Source: Methylotenera_A sp040387515
GTDB lineage: Bacteria > Pseudomonadota > Gammaproteobacteria > Burkholderiales > Methylophilaceae
Direction of reading: 5' to 3'
Length of the DNA stretch: 50,311 nt
Assembly: GCA_040387515.1 (NCBI GenBank)
Contig: JAZKDP010000003.1
Span: forward strand, 1-50,311
Shown here: piece by piece, positions 8,591 to 16,853 of the stretch
How positions within the stretch are numbered: position 1 is the stretch's first letter
How the letters are laid out: each line of letters begins with the position of its first letter
Made by a program: the position numbers and the translations under genes
Notes under the pieces: generated by a model
Told to the model about the DNA's origin: nothing
The model's input: only the letters and a program-made list of their open reading frames with translations
Database searches by the model: none

Positions 8591-9526
8591 ATGAAAAACT
8601 CCACTGATACGCTTCACCATTTTATATTTGAAGACAAGTTTAATAATCCGATGCCCATACGCGGCAATCTGGTGCACTTAAACGATACTTACACGCATGT
8701 GCTACAGCATCAAACTTTACCTACGGTTTTGAAATATGCATTGGGTGAGTTAATGGCGGCCAGCGCACTATTATCTGCCACACTTAAGATGGATGGCGCG
8801 CTGGTGCTACAAATACAAAGCAAAGGCGCGCTTAAGTTATTGGTGGTGGAATGCAGTTCAGATTTAAATATGCGCGCCACTGCCAAGTGGGACGAAACGC
8901 AAGCCAGCCTTATTGCAGAGAAAACGTTTGTTGATTTAGTTAAAAATGGTCAATTTATCATTACGTTAGATCCCAAAGAAGGCGAGGCTTATCAAGGTAT
9001 CGTGCCAATTGAGGGCGAATCAGTTGCAGAAATGCTGCAAAACTACATGCTTCGTAGCCAGCAAATTGATACTTCGCTTTGGTTGCATTGTGATGAAACG
9101 AGCGCCTGTGGCATGTTGTTACAAAAACTGCCCGATTTCGGCGGGAATCTAGGCGGCGTAGCTAAGCCGGTTTTAGATTACGATGCCGATGCTTGGAATC
9201 GTATGAATCACTTGGCGAACACAATCACCAACGATGAGCTGCAAAACTTGCCTGCCGAAACACTATTAACCCGCCTTTTTGGTGAAGAGGATATTCGTTT
9301 ATTTGAACCGAAACCCACGCGGTTCTACTGTAGCTGCAATCAAAGCAGCGTAGCGAGCATGTTGCGCATGTTAGGTGAAGAGGAGTTAAACAGCATTTTG
9401 GCTGAATTTGGCAAAATTGAAGTGAATTGCGACTTTTGTAACAAGCACTATTTGTTTGATGCCGTAGACACCGCGCAGTTGTTAGCGACCGAAACAAGCG
9501 TAAGCATCAGCAAGGCCAAGCATTAA
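8591..9526 (+). CDS. hslO: Hsp33 redox-regulated chaperone
   Basis: Cytoplasmic holdase activated by oxidative unfolding. The C-terminal redox switch has the four zinc-binding cysteines C247-x-C249 and C280-x2-C283 (FYCSCN, CDFC). The N-terminal domain carries GELMAASALLSATLK, which is typical of the family. The length (311 residues) is normal. Extra cysteines at 88, 167 and 173 lie outside the switch. It is transcribed alone, between the TonB-receptor terminator and a convergent pilin gene. Confidence 0.96.
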   Translation: MKNSTDTLHHFIFEDKFNNPMPIRGNLVHLNDTYTHVLQHQTLPTVLKYALGELMAASALLSATLKMDGALVLQIQSKGALKLLVVECSSDLNMRATAKWDETQASLIAEKTFVDLVKNGQFIITLDPKEGEAYQGIVPIEGESVAEMLQNYMLRSQQIDTSLWLHCDETSACGMLLQKLPDFGGNLGGVAKPVLDYDADAWNRMNHLANTITNDELQNLPAETLLTRLFGEEDIRLFEPKPTRFYCSCNQSSVASMLRMLGEEELNSILAEFGKIEVNCDFCNKHYLFDAVDTAQLLATETSVSISKAKH

Positions 9527-9555
9527 TGTCAAATATTAAAATCAAGCGCTAAAGC

Positions 9556-10065
9556 TTACCTGCAAACATAAGGCAAATACTTAACTTCTATATTGGTTCT
9601 GTTTTCGCCAAATAATGTCATGTTGGCGGGCACTTTGGCATTACCACACACCCAAGCAACTGGCACGGCTTGCGATTCTTCAATCACCGCAGGGCGAATT
9701 GACAAAATTTTGCCTTGCAGTTTGGTGTTGGCTTTATTGCCAAAGGTCATGTGAATCACGCCATTATTCACCTCTAGCGCACTAATCCAATTACTCACCA
9801 CTTTATCTGGAGTAGGTAGACCTGCTTCTTTATTATCCACGGGCAAGGTTTTAAGTGCTTTCCACTGCGCAGCAGCAGGCTCTTTTGCTGCTTCAGCCAA
9901 CGGAATTGCTGCGGATATTTGCTCTCTAATAATGCGCTCAATACCCGATGGAATCGCAATCATGGCCAATATCGCTATAATTGCCACCACAATCATCATC
10001 TCTACTGCCGAAAAGCCATTTTGGCTCGGCTTAACACTTTGTATTTTAAAGAACTGTTTAAACAT
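9556..10065 (-). CDS. Type IV pilin-like protein
   Basis: The N-terminus carries the prepilin peptidase site and hydrophobic helix NG-FSAVEMMIVVAIIAIL, with Gly at -1, Phe at +1 and Glu at +5 of the mature protein. Two cysteines near the C-terminus (VCGN and YVCR) could form the disulphide loop typical of pilins. The ATG at 10065 has GGAG five bases upstream; a GTG six bases earlier would overlap that ribosome site. No other pilus genes are near, so it could be a major pilin or a minor pseudopilin; the sequence does not decide. Confidence 0.85.
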   Translation of the reverse strand: MFKQFFKIQSVKPSQNGFSAVEMMIVVAIIAILAMIAIPSGIERIIREQISAAIPLAEAAKEPAAAQWKALKTLPVDNKEAGLPTPDKVVSNWISALEVNNGVIHMTFGNKANTKLQGKILSIRPAVIEESQAVPVAWVCGNAKVPANMTLFGENRTNIEVKYLPYVCR

Positions 10066-10095
10066 AGGCACTCCTTTTACTTCTCTTAAATTCGA

Positions 10096-10881
10096 CTAGC
10101 TAGTTTGCCGTTTACGTTCAAACAAGCAAATAGCAGTGGCCGCAGCCGCATTAAGCGACTCCACTGCCAACCCATTAGTTTGACTCATGGGGATGCTAAT
10201 ACGTTTACTACAATTTTCAATTGTTTTTACTCTTAAGCCTGCACCTTCGTTACCCATCACAAAGGCACAAGCCTGGCTTAAGTCTTGGCTGTATAACGAC
10301 TCACCATCCATGGTAGTTGCATAACTACTGCCATTAAAGTTTTGTAGCTGCACGCTTAAATCGGCATTTTCCATAATCGGCAACACAAACTGCGCACCCT
10401 GCCCGCCGCGTAATGCTTTGGGCGACCAAGCATCGGTGCAGCCTTTACTTAAATAAACTGCTTGCACGCCAGCGGCAGCCGCTGTGCGCACCATGCTGCC
10501 TAAGTTGCCTGGGTCTTGAATATCTTCCAACATCAATACAAATTTCGGTTGCTCTGGTATTGCTAAAACAGGCGTTTTCACCACCGCCAAAATACCTGTG
10601 CTACTCGCCACAGGCGTAAGTTCTGCAAACATCAACGTAGGGAACATGATCGTATTCACATGCTCCAGCTGCTGCATTAAATTACTGGCTTCTAGTGTAC
10701 TTTTTCCCTCTGGAATAATGATTAACTCAGGCTCACCAAATATTTGCAAATAGGCCTCTATCAAATGCACGCCGTCTAGAACTGTTTTGCCTTCTGTTTT
10801 TCTTTCGCGTGCGTTATCTGCCAGCTTTTTAAGGTATTTAAATATCGGATTATCGCGCGAGGTAATATGTTTAAAGCTCAT
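10096..10881 (-). CDS. TrmH/SpoU-family RNA 2'-O-methyltransferase
   Basis: SPOUT-fold methyltransferase. The N-terminal substrate-binding region (SRDNPIFKYLKKL, VLDGVHLIEAYL) is followed by the catalytic domain with the three SpoU motifs: EDIQDPGNLGSMVRTAAAAG, FVMGNEGAGL and IPMSQTNGLAVESLNAA. These form the knotted S-adenosylmethionine site. It probably methylates ribose in rRNA or tRNA; the exact nucleotide is unknown. The start at 10881 (MSFKHITSRDN) is chosen because the family N-terminus begins here; an upstream ATG at 10908 adds nine hydrophobic residues. It faces aqpZ divergently. Confidence 0.9.
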   Translation of the reverse strand: MSFKHITSRDNPIFKYLKKLADNARERKTEGKTVLDGVHLIEAYLQIFGEPELIIIPEGKSTLEASNLMQQLEHVNTIMFPTLMFAELTPVASSTGILAVVKTPVLAIPEQPKFVLMLEDIQDPGNLGSMVRTAAAAGVQAVYLSKGCTDAWSPKALRGGQGAQFVLPIMENADLSVQLQNFNGSSYATTMDGESLYSQDLSQACAFVMGNEGAGLRVKTIENCSKRISIPMSQTNGLAVESLNAAAATAICLFERKRQTS

Positions 10882-11023
10882 AAGAATAGGAATTAAAAAT
10901 CCACACAAAAATTTACAAAAGTTAAAGCCATTTTAACCCAAAGCAACTTGTTCATTCTGATTATTAAGCGTAAATTATTTTGCGCATTACTCTATTAAAA
11001 ATCACTAAATTGGGAGGCTTAAA

Positions 11024-11713
11024 ATGTCATTAACAAAACGTTCGATAGCAGAGTTAATTGGTACTTTTTGGTTGGTGCTGGGCGGTTGCGGCAGCGCGGT
11101 TTTAGCGGCTGGCATTCCAGAATTGGGGCTAGGTTATTTAGGCGTTGCGTTCGCCTTTGGTCTAACGGTGGTCACCATGGCCTACGCGATTGGTCACATT
11201 TCAGGTTGCCATCTCAATCCAGCAGTTTCAATCGGCCTTGCGGCTGGTGGACGTTTTAAAGCTGCTGAATTACCGCATTATATTATTGCGCAAGTCATTG
11301 GCGCAGTACTAGCCGCCCTACTCATCCGTACAATTGCAAGCGGTATGGAAGGCTACGCTGGCGGCTTAGCTTCTAATGGATTTGGTGCACACTCACCGCA
11401 CGGCTACAGCCTGACAGCGGTTTTAATCACCGAAATCACGATGACAGCCATGTTTTTATTCATCATCATGGGCGCTACCGATAAACGCGCACCAGCAGCC
11501 TTCGCTCCATTGGCAATCGGTTTTACGCTTGCATTAATTCATATGATTAGTATCCCAGTCACCAATACATCGGTTAACCCAGCACGTAGCACTGGCCCTG
11601 CGTTACTTGAAGGTGGTATTGCCTTAGATCAATTATGGCTATTTTGGCTAGCTCCTATTATTGGCGCGGTAATTGGTGCGCTGGTGTATAAATTTTTGAA
11701 TAAAGAAGATTAA
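11024..11713 (+). CDS. aqpZ: Aquaporin Z
   Basis: Inner-membrane water channel of the MIP family, 229 residues with six membrane helices. Both NPA boxes are present (HLNPAVS near residue 66 and SVNPARS near 187). The ALIHMISIPVTNTSVNPARS stretch supplies the His and Arg of the selectivity filter, pointing to a water channel and not a glycerol channel. A strong ribosome site (GGGAGG) precedes the ATG, and an intrinsic terminator follows. It is a single-gene unit, probably involved in osmotic adjustment. Confidence 0.96.
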   Translation: MSLTKRSIAELIGTFWLVLGGCGSAVLAAGIPELGLGYLGVAFAFGLTVVTMAYAIGHISGCHLNPAVSIGLAAGGRFKAAELPHYIIAQVIGAVLAALLIRTIASGMEGYAGGLASNGFGAHSPHGYSLTAVLITEITMTAMFLFIIMGATDKRAPAAFAPLAIGFTLALIHMISIPVTNTSVNPARSTGPALLEGGIALDQLWLFWLAPIIGAVIGALVYKFLNKED

Positions 11714-11747
11714 TCTAATTAAACCCAATAACGCTTAAACTTGAATG

Positions 11748-11778
11748 AACGCCCGCTAGATGCGGGCGTTTTCTTTTT
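11748..11778 (+). terminator. Intrinsic terminator after aqpZ
   Basis: A nine-base-pair GC-rich hairpin (AACGCCCGC paired with GCGGGCGTT) with a five-base loop is followed by TTCTTTTT. Confidence 0.92.
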
Positions 11779-11810
11779 CAAGATGATGAAGCGTGCTTTA
11801 TAATGCACGC

Positions 11811-12530
11811 ATGGCTAAAAAACTCGATCTAGAACGCATTCTAAGCAAACAAGGTTTCGGCACTCGCAAACAATGCCGCATTATGGTGATTAATCAAGAA
11901 ATCACCGTTAACGGCGCATTATGTGATGACCCAAGCGAAACATTTGAGCTGGAAAATTTACAATTCACCGTAAAAGGCGAAGCGTGGGATTACCGCGAAA
12001 AATCTTATTTGATGCTGCACAAACCATCCGATTACGAATGCTCACACAAAACTCAACATCACCCGACTATTTATAGTTTGTTACCGCATCCACTTGTGGT
12101 GAGAGATGTGCAATGTATTGGCAGGTTGGATGAAGATACCACTGGTTTGATATTGATTTCAGATGACGGCCAATTTATCCACCGCATGAGTTCACCTAAA
12201 CACAAAGTGCCAAAAGTGTACGCAGTTACCTGCAAACACGCCGTCAGCGATGAGCAAATCGCGCATATTTTAAAAGGTGTGCAATTAATCGATGAAGATG
12301 CGCCAATCGCCGCGTTAGCCTGCGAAAGAATCAGCGAAAACGTGATTCACATGACTTTGGCAGAAGGCAAATATCACCAAGTAAAACGCATGGTCGCCGC
12401 AATTAGCAATCGTGTAGAAGCATTAAAACGGATTCAAATTGGCGAATTGAAATTGCCTAATGATTTAAAAGTTGGTGAATGGAAGTGGTTAAGTGAAAAT
12501 GATTTAAGTATGCTAAATACAAATAGGTAG
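11811..12530 (+). CDS. rsuA: 16S rRNA pseudouridine synthase (RsuA family)
   Basis: Pseudouridine synthase with an N-terminal S4 RNA-binding domain (LERILSKQGFGTRKQCRIMV) and a catalytic domain whose active-site Asp lies in GRLDEDTTGLILISDDG. The C-terminal GKYHQVKRM motif is typical of the RsuA/RluE/RluF group. The short length (239 residues) and N-terminus favour RsuA, which modifies U516 of 16S rRNA, over RluB or RluE. The ATG at 11811 (MAKKLDLERIL) is preferred over one 18 bases upstream that adds six atypical residues. The next gene follows after eight bases. Confidence 0.85.
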   Translation: MAKKLDLERILSKQGFGTRKQCRIMVINQEITVNGALCDDPSETFELENLQFTVKGEAWDYREKSYLMLHKPSDYECSHKTQHHPTIYSLLPHPLVVRDVQCIGRLDEDTTGLILISDDGQFIHRMSSPKHKVPKVYAVTCKHAVSDEQIAHILKGVQLIDEDAPIAALACERISENVIHMTLAEGKYHQVKRMVAAISNRVEALKRIQIGELKLPNDLKVGEWKWLSENDLSMLNTNR

Positions 12531-12538
12531 AATTCATA

Positions 12539-13090
12539 ATGATGGCTATTAATCCTACAACAATTATGACGTTAACTCTGTTGATTGGTGTCATCGCATT
12601 ATTGTTTGGTCCAGGAATTGGCATACGAATAACAAATACTTTTCGTTCATATTTACGTAATCGGTCTATACAAGAAAAAGAAATATCAGAATTTTTGACT
12701 CATTCAGCACTTTTCTTAGAGGGTTTACCCTATTTCATTACCCATACGTGGAATTGGGGACCAAGTGTGCCCAATTACGGCGCTGGTGGTAGCTTTCCAC
12801 CTGATACTATTTTTGTTAAAAAAATAATGCCATCAGTATGTGAGCCAGTGCATGCATTCTTGGCACTTTATATCAAGCATAGTAAATCTCAAGGAAAACC
12901 TAGAGAAACATTACATCAAGCATTAAATGAATTAAAGATTTGCGAGTCGAATTTTTGGAATGAAGTGGAGATTTTTGCCAAAAAAAGATGGCCTTTAACA
13001 TGGCGAATTAAAACCAATAAACTACGAAAACTTCAAATACCTATTTATGAATATGACCGTATTCGTAATTTAAAAAACGAAAAGATTTAA
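12539..13090 (+). CDS. Hypothetical membrane-anchored protein
   Basis: I do not recognise this 183-residue protein. It has one N-terminal hydrophobic segment (LTLLIGVIALLFGPGIGI) and a basic soluble remainder with several Trp residues. The sequence is clearly more AT-rich than rsuA and rhlE on either side, and codon choice differs, so it may be a recent arrival. It lies eight bases after rsuA, probably within the same transcript. Two ATG codons in a row start the frame. Confidence 0.6.
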   Translation: MMAINPTTIMTLTLLIGVIALLFGPGIGIRITNTFRSYLRNRSIQEKEISEFLTHSALFLEGLPYFITHTWNWGPSVPNYGAGGSFPPDTIFVKKIMPSVCEPVHAFLALYIKHSKSQGKPRETLHQALNELKICESNFWNEVEIFAKKRWPLTWRIKTNKLRKLQIPIYEYDRIRNLKNEKI

Positions 13091-13140
13091 AATCTCTGTC
13101 AATCCAATAATTTAGTTTAAAAAATCCTTGATTAACGCCG

Positions 13141-13270
13141 TATAATACTCACACCCTGCAAAAACCAATCTGTGCAGCGGCCCTATTTTTATTTCCCTTA
13201 TATTTGTTTGTCTCGATTGGTGTTGTTAACAATAACAACAGGCCAACTTTAGTTTTTTGAAAGTTCCACT
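13141..13270 (+). promoter_or_regulatory. Promoter and long structured leader of rhlE
   Basis: A perfect TATAAT (13141-13146) without a good -35 precedes about 118 bases of leader. The leader contains a 7-bp hairpin (GTTGTTA-ACAA-TAACAAC, 13222-13239) shortly before the TTG start. Long 5' leaders are known for cold-induced DEAD-box helicase messages. A similar role here is an inference. Confidence 0.5.
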
Positions 13271-14665
13271 TTGTCTATTGCATCTACTCAACCCATTAAT
13301 ACAGGCACGCCTGCCGAAACCGTTAACTTGCACTTTAATCAGTTAGGCCTTGCCGAGCCGATTTTGCGCGCGATTATCGACGCGGGTTACACAACACCAA
13401 CACCTATTCAAGCGAAAGCGATTCCCGTTGTTTTAAACGGTGGCGATTTGCTGGCTGGCGCGCAAACTGGCACTGGTAAAACGGCTGGTTTTACTTTGCC
13501 TTTACTGCATTTATTACACTCTAAACCCAAACAAAACAAAGCTGGTCAGCCACGTTGCTTGATGCTGACGCCAACCCGCGAACTAGCGGCGCAGATTGAA
13601 GAGTCAGTTAAAACCTATGGCAAATATTTAAACTTAAAATCAATGGTCGTGTTTGGCGGCGTGAATATTAACCCGCAAATCAATCGATTATCTAAGCCGA
13701 TTGATATTTTGGTCGCCACGCCAGGTCGTTTGTTAGATTTGGCAAATCAGCGCAAAGTAGATTTATCAGCCGTAGAATTTTTGGTGCTGGATGAAGCGGA
13801 TCGCATGTTGGATATGGGCTTTATTCGCGATATTAAAAAACTATTGGCCATGTTGCCAAAACAGCGTCAAAATTTGCTGTTCTCTGCGACATTTTCAGAT
13901 GAAATCAAAACACTAGCCGATGGCTTACTGCACAAACCGGGTTTTATTGAAGTGGCGCGCCGTAATACTGCATCTGAAATGGTTGAACAGACCGTGCATC
14001 TAGTTAAACAAGCGCACAAAGCTAGCTTGATGAGCTATTTGATTAAAACCAATAATTGGCAGCAAGTCTTGGTGTTTACCCGCACCAAACACGGTGCGAA
14101 TCGCTTGGCTGAAAAATTAATCAAAGACGGTATTCCTGCTGCTGCGATTCATGGCAACAAAAGCCAGGGTGCGCGCACCAGAGCATTAGCCGAATTTAAA
14201 AATGGTGATATCCCTGTTTTAGTGGCAACGGATATTGCCGCACGCGGCTTGGATATTGACCAACTGCCGCAAGTGGTGAACTTTGAATTGCCGAATGTGC
14301 CAGAAGATTATGTGCATCGTATTGGCCGTACTGGTCGCGCAGGCAGCAGTGGCGCAGCGATTTCACTGGTGGATTTTGAAGAAGCGAAATACTTAAAAGA
14401 TATTGAAAAATTGATTAAGCGTGAGATTCCAAAAGTGGCCGTAGAAGGTTTTCAAGCACCGACTCACATAGAGCCAGAAGCGCCGCGCGGACCTAGAAAT
14501 CAGCCGCCTAAAGCTAAACAAGCCAAGCGCCCACAAGGTAATGGTCAAAAACCAGCTCATTCTAAACCACAAGGTCAAAAGCCAGCACATCAAAAACCTT
14601 TTCAAAATATGCAGCAGCCAAATGGTAATAAACCTGCGCATCATAGTGGGAATCGAGGTAAATAA
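13271..14665 (+). CDS. rhlE: DEAD-box ATP-dependent RNA helicase, RhlE type
   Basis: Unwinds RNA duplexes in ribosome assembly and mRNA decay. Motifs in order: Q motif (TTPTPIQ), Walker A AQTGTGKT (64-71), PTRELA, DEAD (LDEADRM), SAT, ARGLDI and HRIGRTGRAG. The tail from about residue 390 is basic and rich in Pro, Gln, Lys and Asn with repeated GQKPAHxKP units, typical of RhlE-type RNA-tethering tails. The only plausible start is TTG at 13271, because the next Met is inside the core. It is followed two bases later by the YaiI-family gene. Confidence 0.93.
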   Translation: MSIASTQPINTGTPAETVNLHFNQLGLAEPILRAIIDAGYTTPTPIQAKAIPVVLNGGDLLAGAQTGTGKTAGFTLPLLHLLHSKPKQNKAGQPRCLMLTPTRELAAQIEESVKTYGKYLNLKSMVVFGGVNINPQINRLSKPIDILVATPGRLLDLANQRKVDLSAVEFLVLDEADRMLDMGFIRDIKKLLAMLPKQRQNLLFSATFSDEIKTLADGLLHKPGFIEVARRNTASEMVEQTVHLVKQAHKASLMSYLIKTNNWQQVLVFTRTKHGANRLAEKLIKDGIPAAAIHGNKSQGARTRALAEFKNGDIPVLVATDIAARGLDIDQLPQVVNFELPNVPEDYVHRIGRTGRAGSSGAAISLVDFEEAKYLKDIEKLIKREIPKVAVEGFQAPTHIEPEAPRGPRNQPPKAKQAKRPQGNGQKPAHSKPQGQKPAHQKPFQNMQQPNGNKPAHHSGNRGK

Positions 14666-14667
14666 GT

Positions 14668-15141
14668 TTGGATATATGGGTGGATGCTGACGCTTGTCCT
14701 GTCGTGATTAAAGAAATTCTATTTCGCGCCGCGATTCGCACAGGAATCAGCACCACATTGGTTGCCAATGCGTTTCTTCGCGTGCCGCCCTCGCCTAATA
14801 TTCGCGCCATTCAGGTAGATAAAGGTTTTGATGTTGCTGACAATTTTATTGTACAAGCCTTGCAAGCGGGCGATTTAGTCATTACGGCAGATATTCCTTT
14901 AGCTGCCCAAGTGATTGCAAAAGACGCGCATGCGCTTAACCCGCGTGGTGAGATGTATTCGCAAGCGAATATTGCAGAACGTTTAGCCATGCGCAATATG
15001 ATGGATGAATTACGCAGCCAAGGTGCAGAGATTGGTGGTCCTGCCGCGTTTAATCAAGCAGATAGGCAAGCTTTTGCGGCGGAACTGGATAAGTTTATCG
15101 CGCGTCATATAAACATAATCGCTAAAAATATTAAGGATTAA
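14668..15141 (+). CDS. YaiI/YqxD family protein (UPF0178)
   Basis: 157-residue cytoplasmic protein with the family N-terminus IWVDADACP, then VADNFIV, DLVITADIPLA, LNPRG and GGPxxFNQADRQ. The acidic residues and PIN-like layout suggest a nuclease fold, but the function is not established. The start is TTG at 14668: it gives the canonical N-terminus and has GAGG about nine bases upstream, inside the end of rhlE. It probably belongs to one operon with rhlE and the lipocalin gene, which begins five bases after its stop. Confidence 0.88.
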   Translation: MDIWVDADACPVVIKEILFRAAIRTGISTTLVANAFLRVPPSPNIRAIQVDKGFDVADNFIVQALQAGDLVITADIPLAAQVIAKDAHALNPRGEMYSQANIAERLAMRNMMDELRSQGAEIGGPAAFNQADRQAFAAELDKFIARHINIIAKNIKD

Positions 15142-15145
15142 AAAG

Positions 15146-15727
15146 ATGAAACACTTACTACAAAAAATAGTATCGATTGTTTTATGTTTTAGTTTATTTG
15201 CCTGCTCTGATGAGCAAGACAACATCAAAGTTGTAGATAATATTGATGCCAATCAATATCTGGGCACGTGGTATGAAATTGCCCGGCTGGATCATAGTTT
15301 TGAGCGCGGTTTACAGAACGTAACAGCCAATTACACACAAAATAATGACGGCACAATTAAAGTGATTAACCGTGGTTTTAACCACAAGAAACAGATGTGG
15401 GAAGAAGCAGAAGGCAAAGCTTATTTTGTAGACCCAGCCAATAAAGATGGTACTTATACGGGCAAATTAAAAGTGTCATTTTTTGGGCCATTTTACGGCG
15501 GCTACAATATTATTGAGCTGGATAAGCCCTATTACAATTATGCAATGGTCACCAGTGGCAAAAATTACTTATGGATATTATCGCGTACACCCCAACTCGC
15601 CTACCCCATTAAACAACACTTGATTGCACATGCCAAAGAACTGGGTTTTGCAACGGATGAGTTAATTTACGTTGCGCAAACCACTGAAATCATCGACTAC
15701 AAAGCTGGGCCACACGTCAGACCTTAA
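15146..15727 (+). CDS. blc: Lipocalin-family outer-membrane lipoprotein
   Basis: Bacterial lipocalin (Blc-like), thought to bind lysophospholipids or fatty acids and help maintain the envelope. A lipoprotein signal ends at the lipobox LFAC with Cys20. The lipocalin signature YLGTWYEIARLDHSFERGL follows, then NVTANYT, the barrel, and YNYAMVTSGKNYLWILSRTP. 193 residues is usual. AAGGA precedes the ATG, and a strong terminator follows. Confidence 0.93.
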   Translation: MKHLLQKIVSIVLCFSLFACSDEQDNIKVVDNIDANQYLGTWYEIARLDHSFERGLQNVTANYTQNNDGTIKVINRGFNHKKQMWEEAEGKAYFVDPANKDGTYTGKLKVSFFGPFYGGYNIIELDKPYYNYAMVTSGKNYLWILSRTPQLAYPIKQHLIAHAKELGFATDELIYVAQTTEIIDYKAGPHVRP

Positions 15728-15752
15728 GTAGTTAAATAGCTATTTTGAATAG

Positions 15753-15783
15753 AAAAACGCCCAATATTAATTGGGCGTTTTTA
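15753..15783. terminator. Bidirectional intrinsic terminator
   Basis: A thirteen-base-pair perfect hairpin (AAAAACGCCCAAT and its complement, loop ATTA) with T-rich sequence on both strands. It separates the converging lipocalin and BON/EF-hand genes. Confidence 0.93.
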
Positions 15784-15822
15784 TTGGTTAAGACGTATTT
15801 AGTTTATTAGGCCTAATGAATT

Positions 15823-16497
15823 TTAACCTCTAATTTCTAAGCCATTTCTAACAGATTTAACACCTGCAATTTGAGAAACGACCTGCTCTGCCCTGATTTT
15901 AGCGGCTGCGTTATCTACAACCCCACTTAACAGCACTTCGCCATCGCGCGTTTCAACGCTAATTTGTAGGCTTTTTAATTCTTTAGTGCCTAATATTTTA
16001 GCTTTGGCTTTTGCAGTAATCACGCTGTCATCCACAATCTCGCCTGCAGTTCGGTTCGATGTCGCTTCTGGTTCAGCAGCAACAGTGCTTACTGGCTCTT
16101 GGTTGGTCAGTGTAGATTGACCTTGCGTATCAAGATTGTTTTGTGGCTGAACCGCATCGGGGCGTTTACCTGTTTTAAAATAAATGTACTCATTTTGGTC
16201 AATATAGCCATCATGGTCAGTATCGGCTTGAGCAAATGTTTTCTTGTTGAAAGCCTTACCTTTTGAAGCCTCATAAGGTAAAAGCAACCCGTTGCCAGTT
16301 TTATCTAGCGCTGCAAATTCGGCAGCCGCAGGTGCCATCCAGTTTGTGCTATAGGTTTCAGACATAGGTGCTGTATCCACGCTCGTAGTATCCATTGTAT
16401 TCGTTGCATCTTCTGCAAAGGCAGTGGTTGTGCTGAAAGCTAACGCAATCACTAGAGTTAACGGTTTAAATGATTTAGCTAAGTTGTTTGTTTTCAT
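15823..16497 (-). CDS. Secreted EF-hand and BON domain protein (copy 1)
   Basis: Exported protein of 224 residues. The signal peptide ends at TTTAFA-ED. An EF-hand pair follows: a degenerate loop near 64-76 (LDKTGNGLLLPYE) and a canonical calcium loop near 92-103 (DTDHDGYIDQNE). A low-complexity linker leads to a C-terminal BON domain (DDSVITAKAKAKIL to SVRNGLEIRG), as in the osmotically induced OsmY. BON domains are thought to bind phospholipid. The ATG at 16497 has GGAG seven bases upstream; a frame to 16518 is longer but lacks this. It is paralogous to the gene at 16854 and shares its promoter element. Confidence 0.88.
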   Translation of the reverse strand: MKTNNLAKSFKPLTLVIALAFSTTTAFAEDATNTMDTTSVDTAPMSETYSTNWMAPAAAEFAALDKTGNGLLLPYEASKGKAFNKKTFAQADTDHDGYIDQNEYIYFKTGKRPDAVQPQNNLDTQGQSTLTNQEPVSTVAAEPEATSNRTAGEIVDDSVITAKAKAKILGTKELKSLQISVETRDGEVLLSGVVDNAAAKIRAEQVVSQIAGVKSVRNGLEIRG

Positions 16498-16580
16498 TAT
16501 GTTGCTCCTATAAGTCATGTAGTTTGTTAAATTAACTACTTTTATTTAATGGTGCATGATCCAAATCGTGCAGTACGCCC

Positions 16581-16648
16581 ATATTAGCCAAGCTTGTCAT
16601 TTTAAAAAGTCCTGCAAAAGCTGATTTCGCTGTCAGTCACGGACTACA
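16581..16648 (-). promoter_or_regulatory. Shared promoter element, copy A
   Basis: On the minus strand TGTAGT-N6-CTGACA (16648 to 16631) is followed five bases later by ATCAG. After a gap of 44 bases from CTGACA comes the -10-like TAATAT (16586 to 16581). It lies upstream of BON/EF-hand copy 1, with a predicted leader of about 77 bases. Together with the terminator of the next gene, this accounts for most of the 356-base gap 16498-16853. Confidence 0.75.
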
Positions 16649-16702
16649 AACTTGGTGTTGAGTATTGAAAATAATTATTTAAAAACACTCATCATTCAAA
16701 TA

Positions 16703-16742
16703 AAGAAAAGCCGCATGTTTGATTAAAACATGCGACTTTCTT
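16703..16742 (-). terminator. Intrinsic terminator of BON/EF-hand copy 2
   Basis: Hairpin with a 9-bp core (CGCATGTTT and complement), one mismatch and further pairing, followed on the minus strand by TTTTCTTTA. Confidence 0.8.
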
Positions 16743-16853
16743 ACGACTGTATAAATTATATTTGTTAATTGATTTAGCCTAAATTGATTGGCATTTAGGT
16801 GTCAAATTCAGCATTGCTTACAATTTAGAACTAATTACTTAACTAACTAAAAT

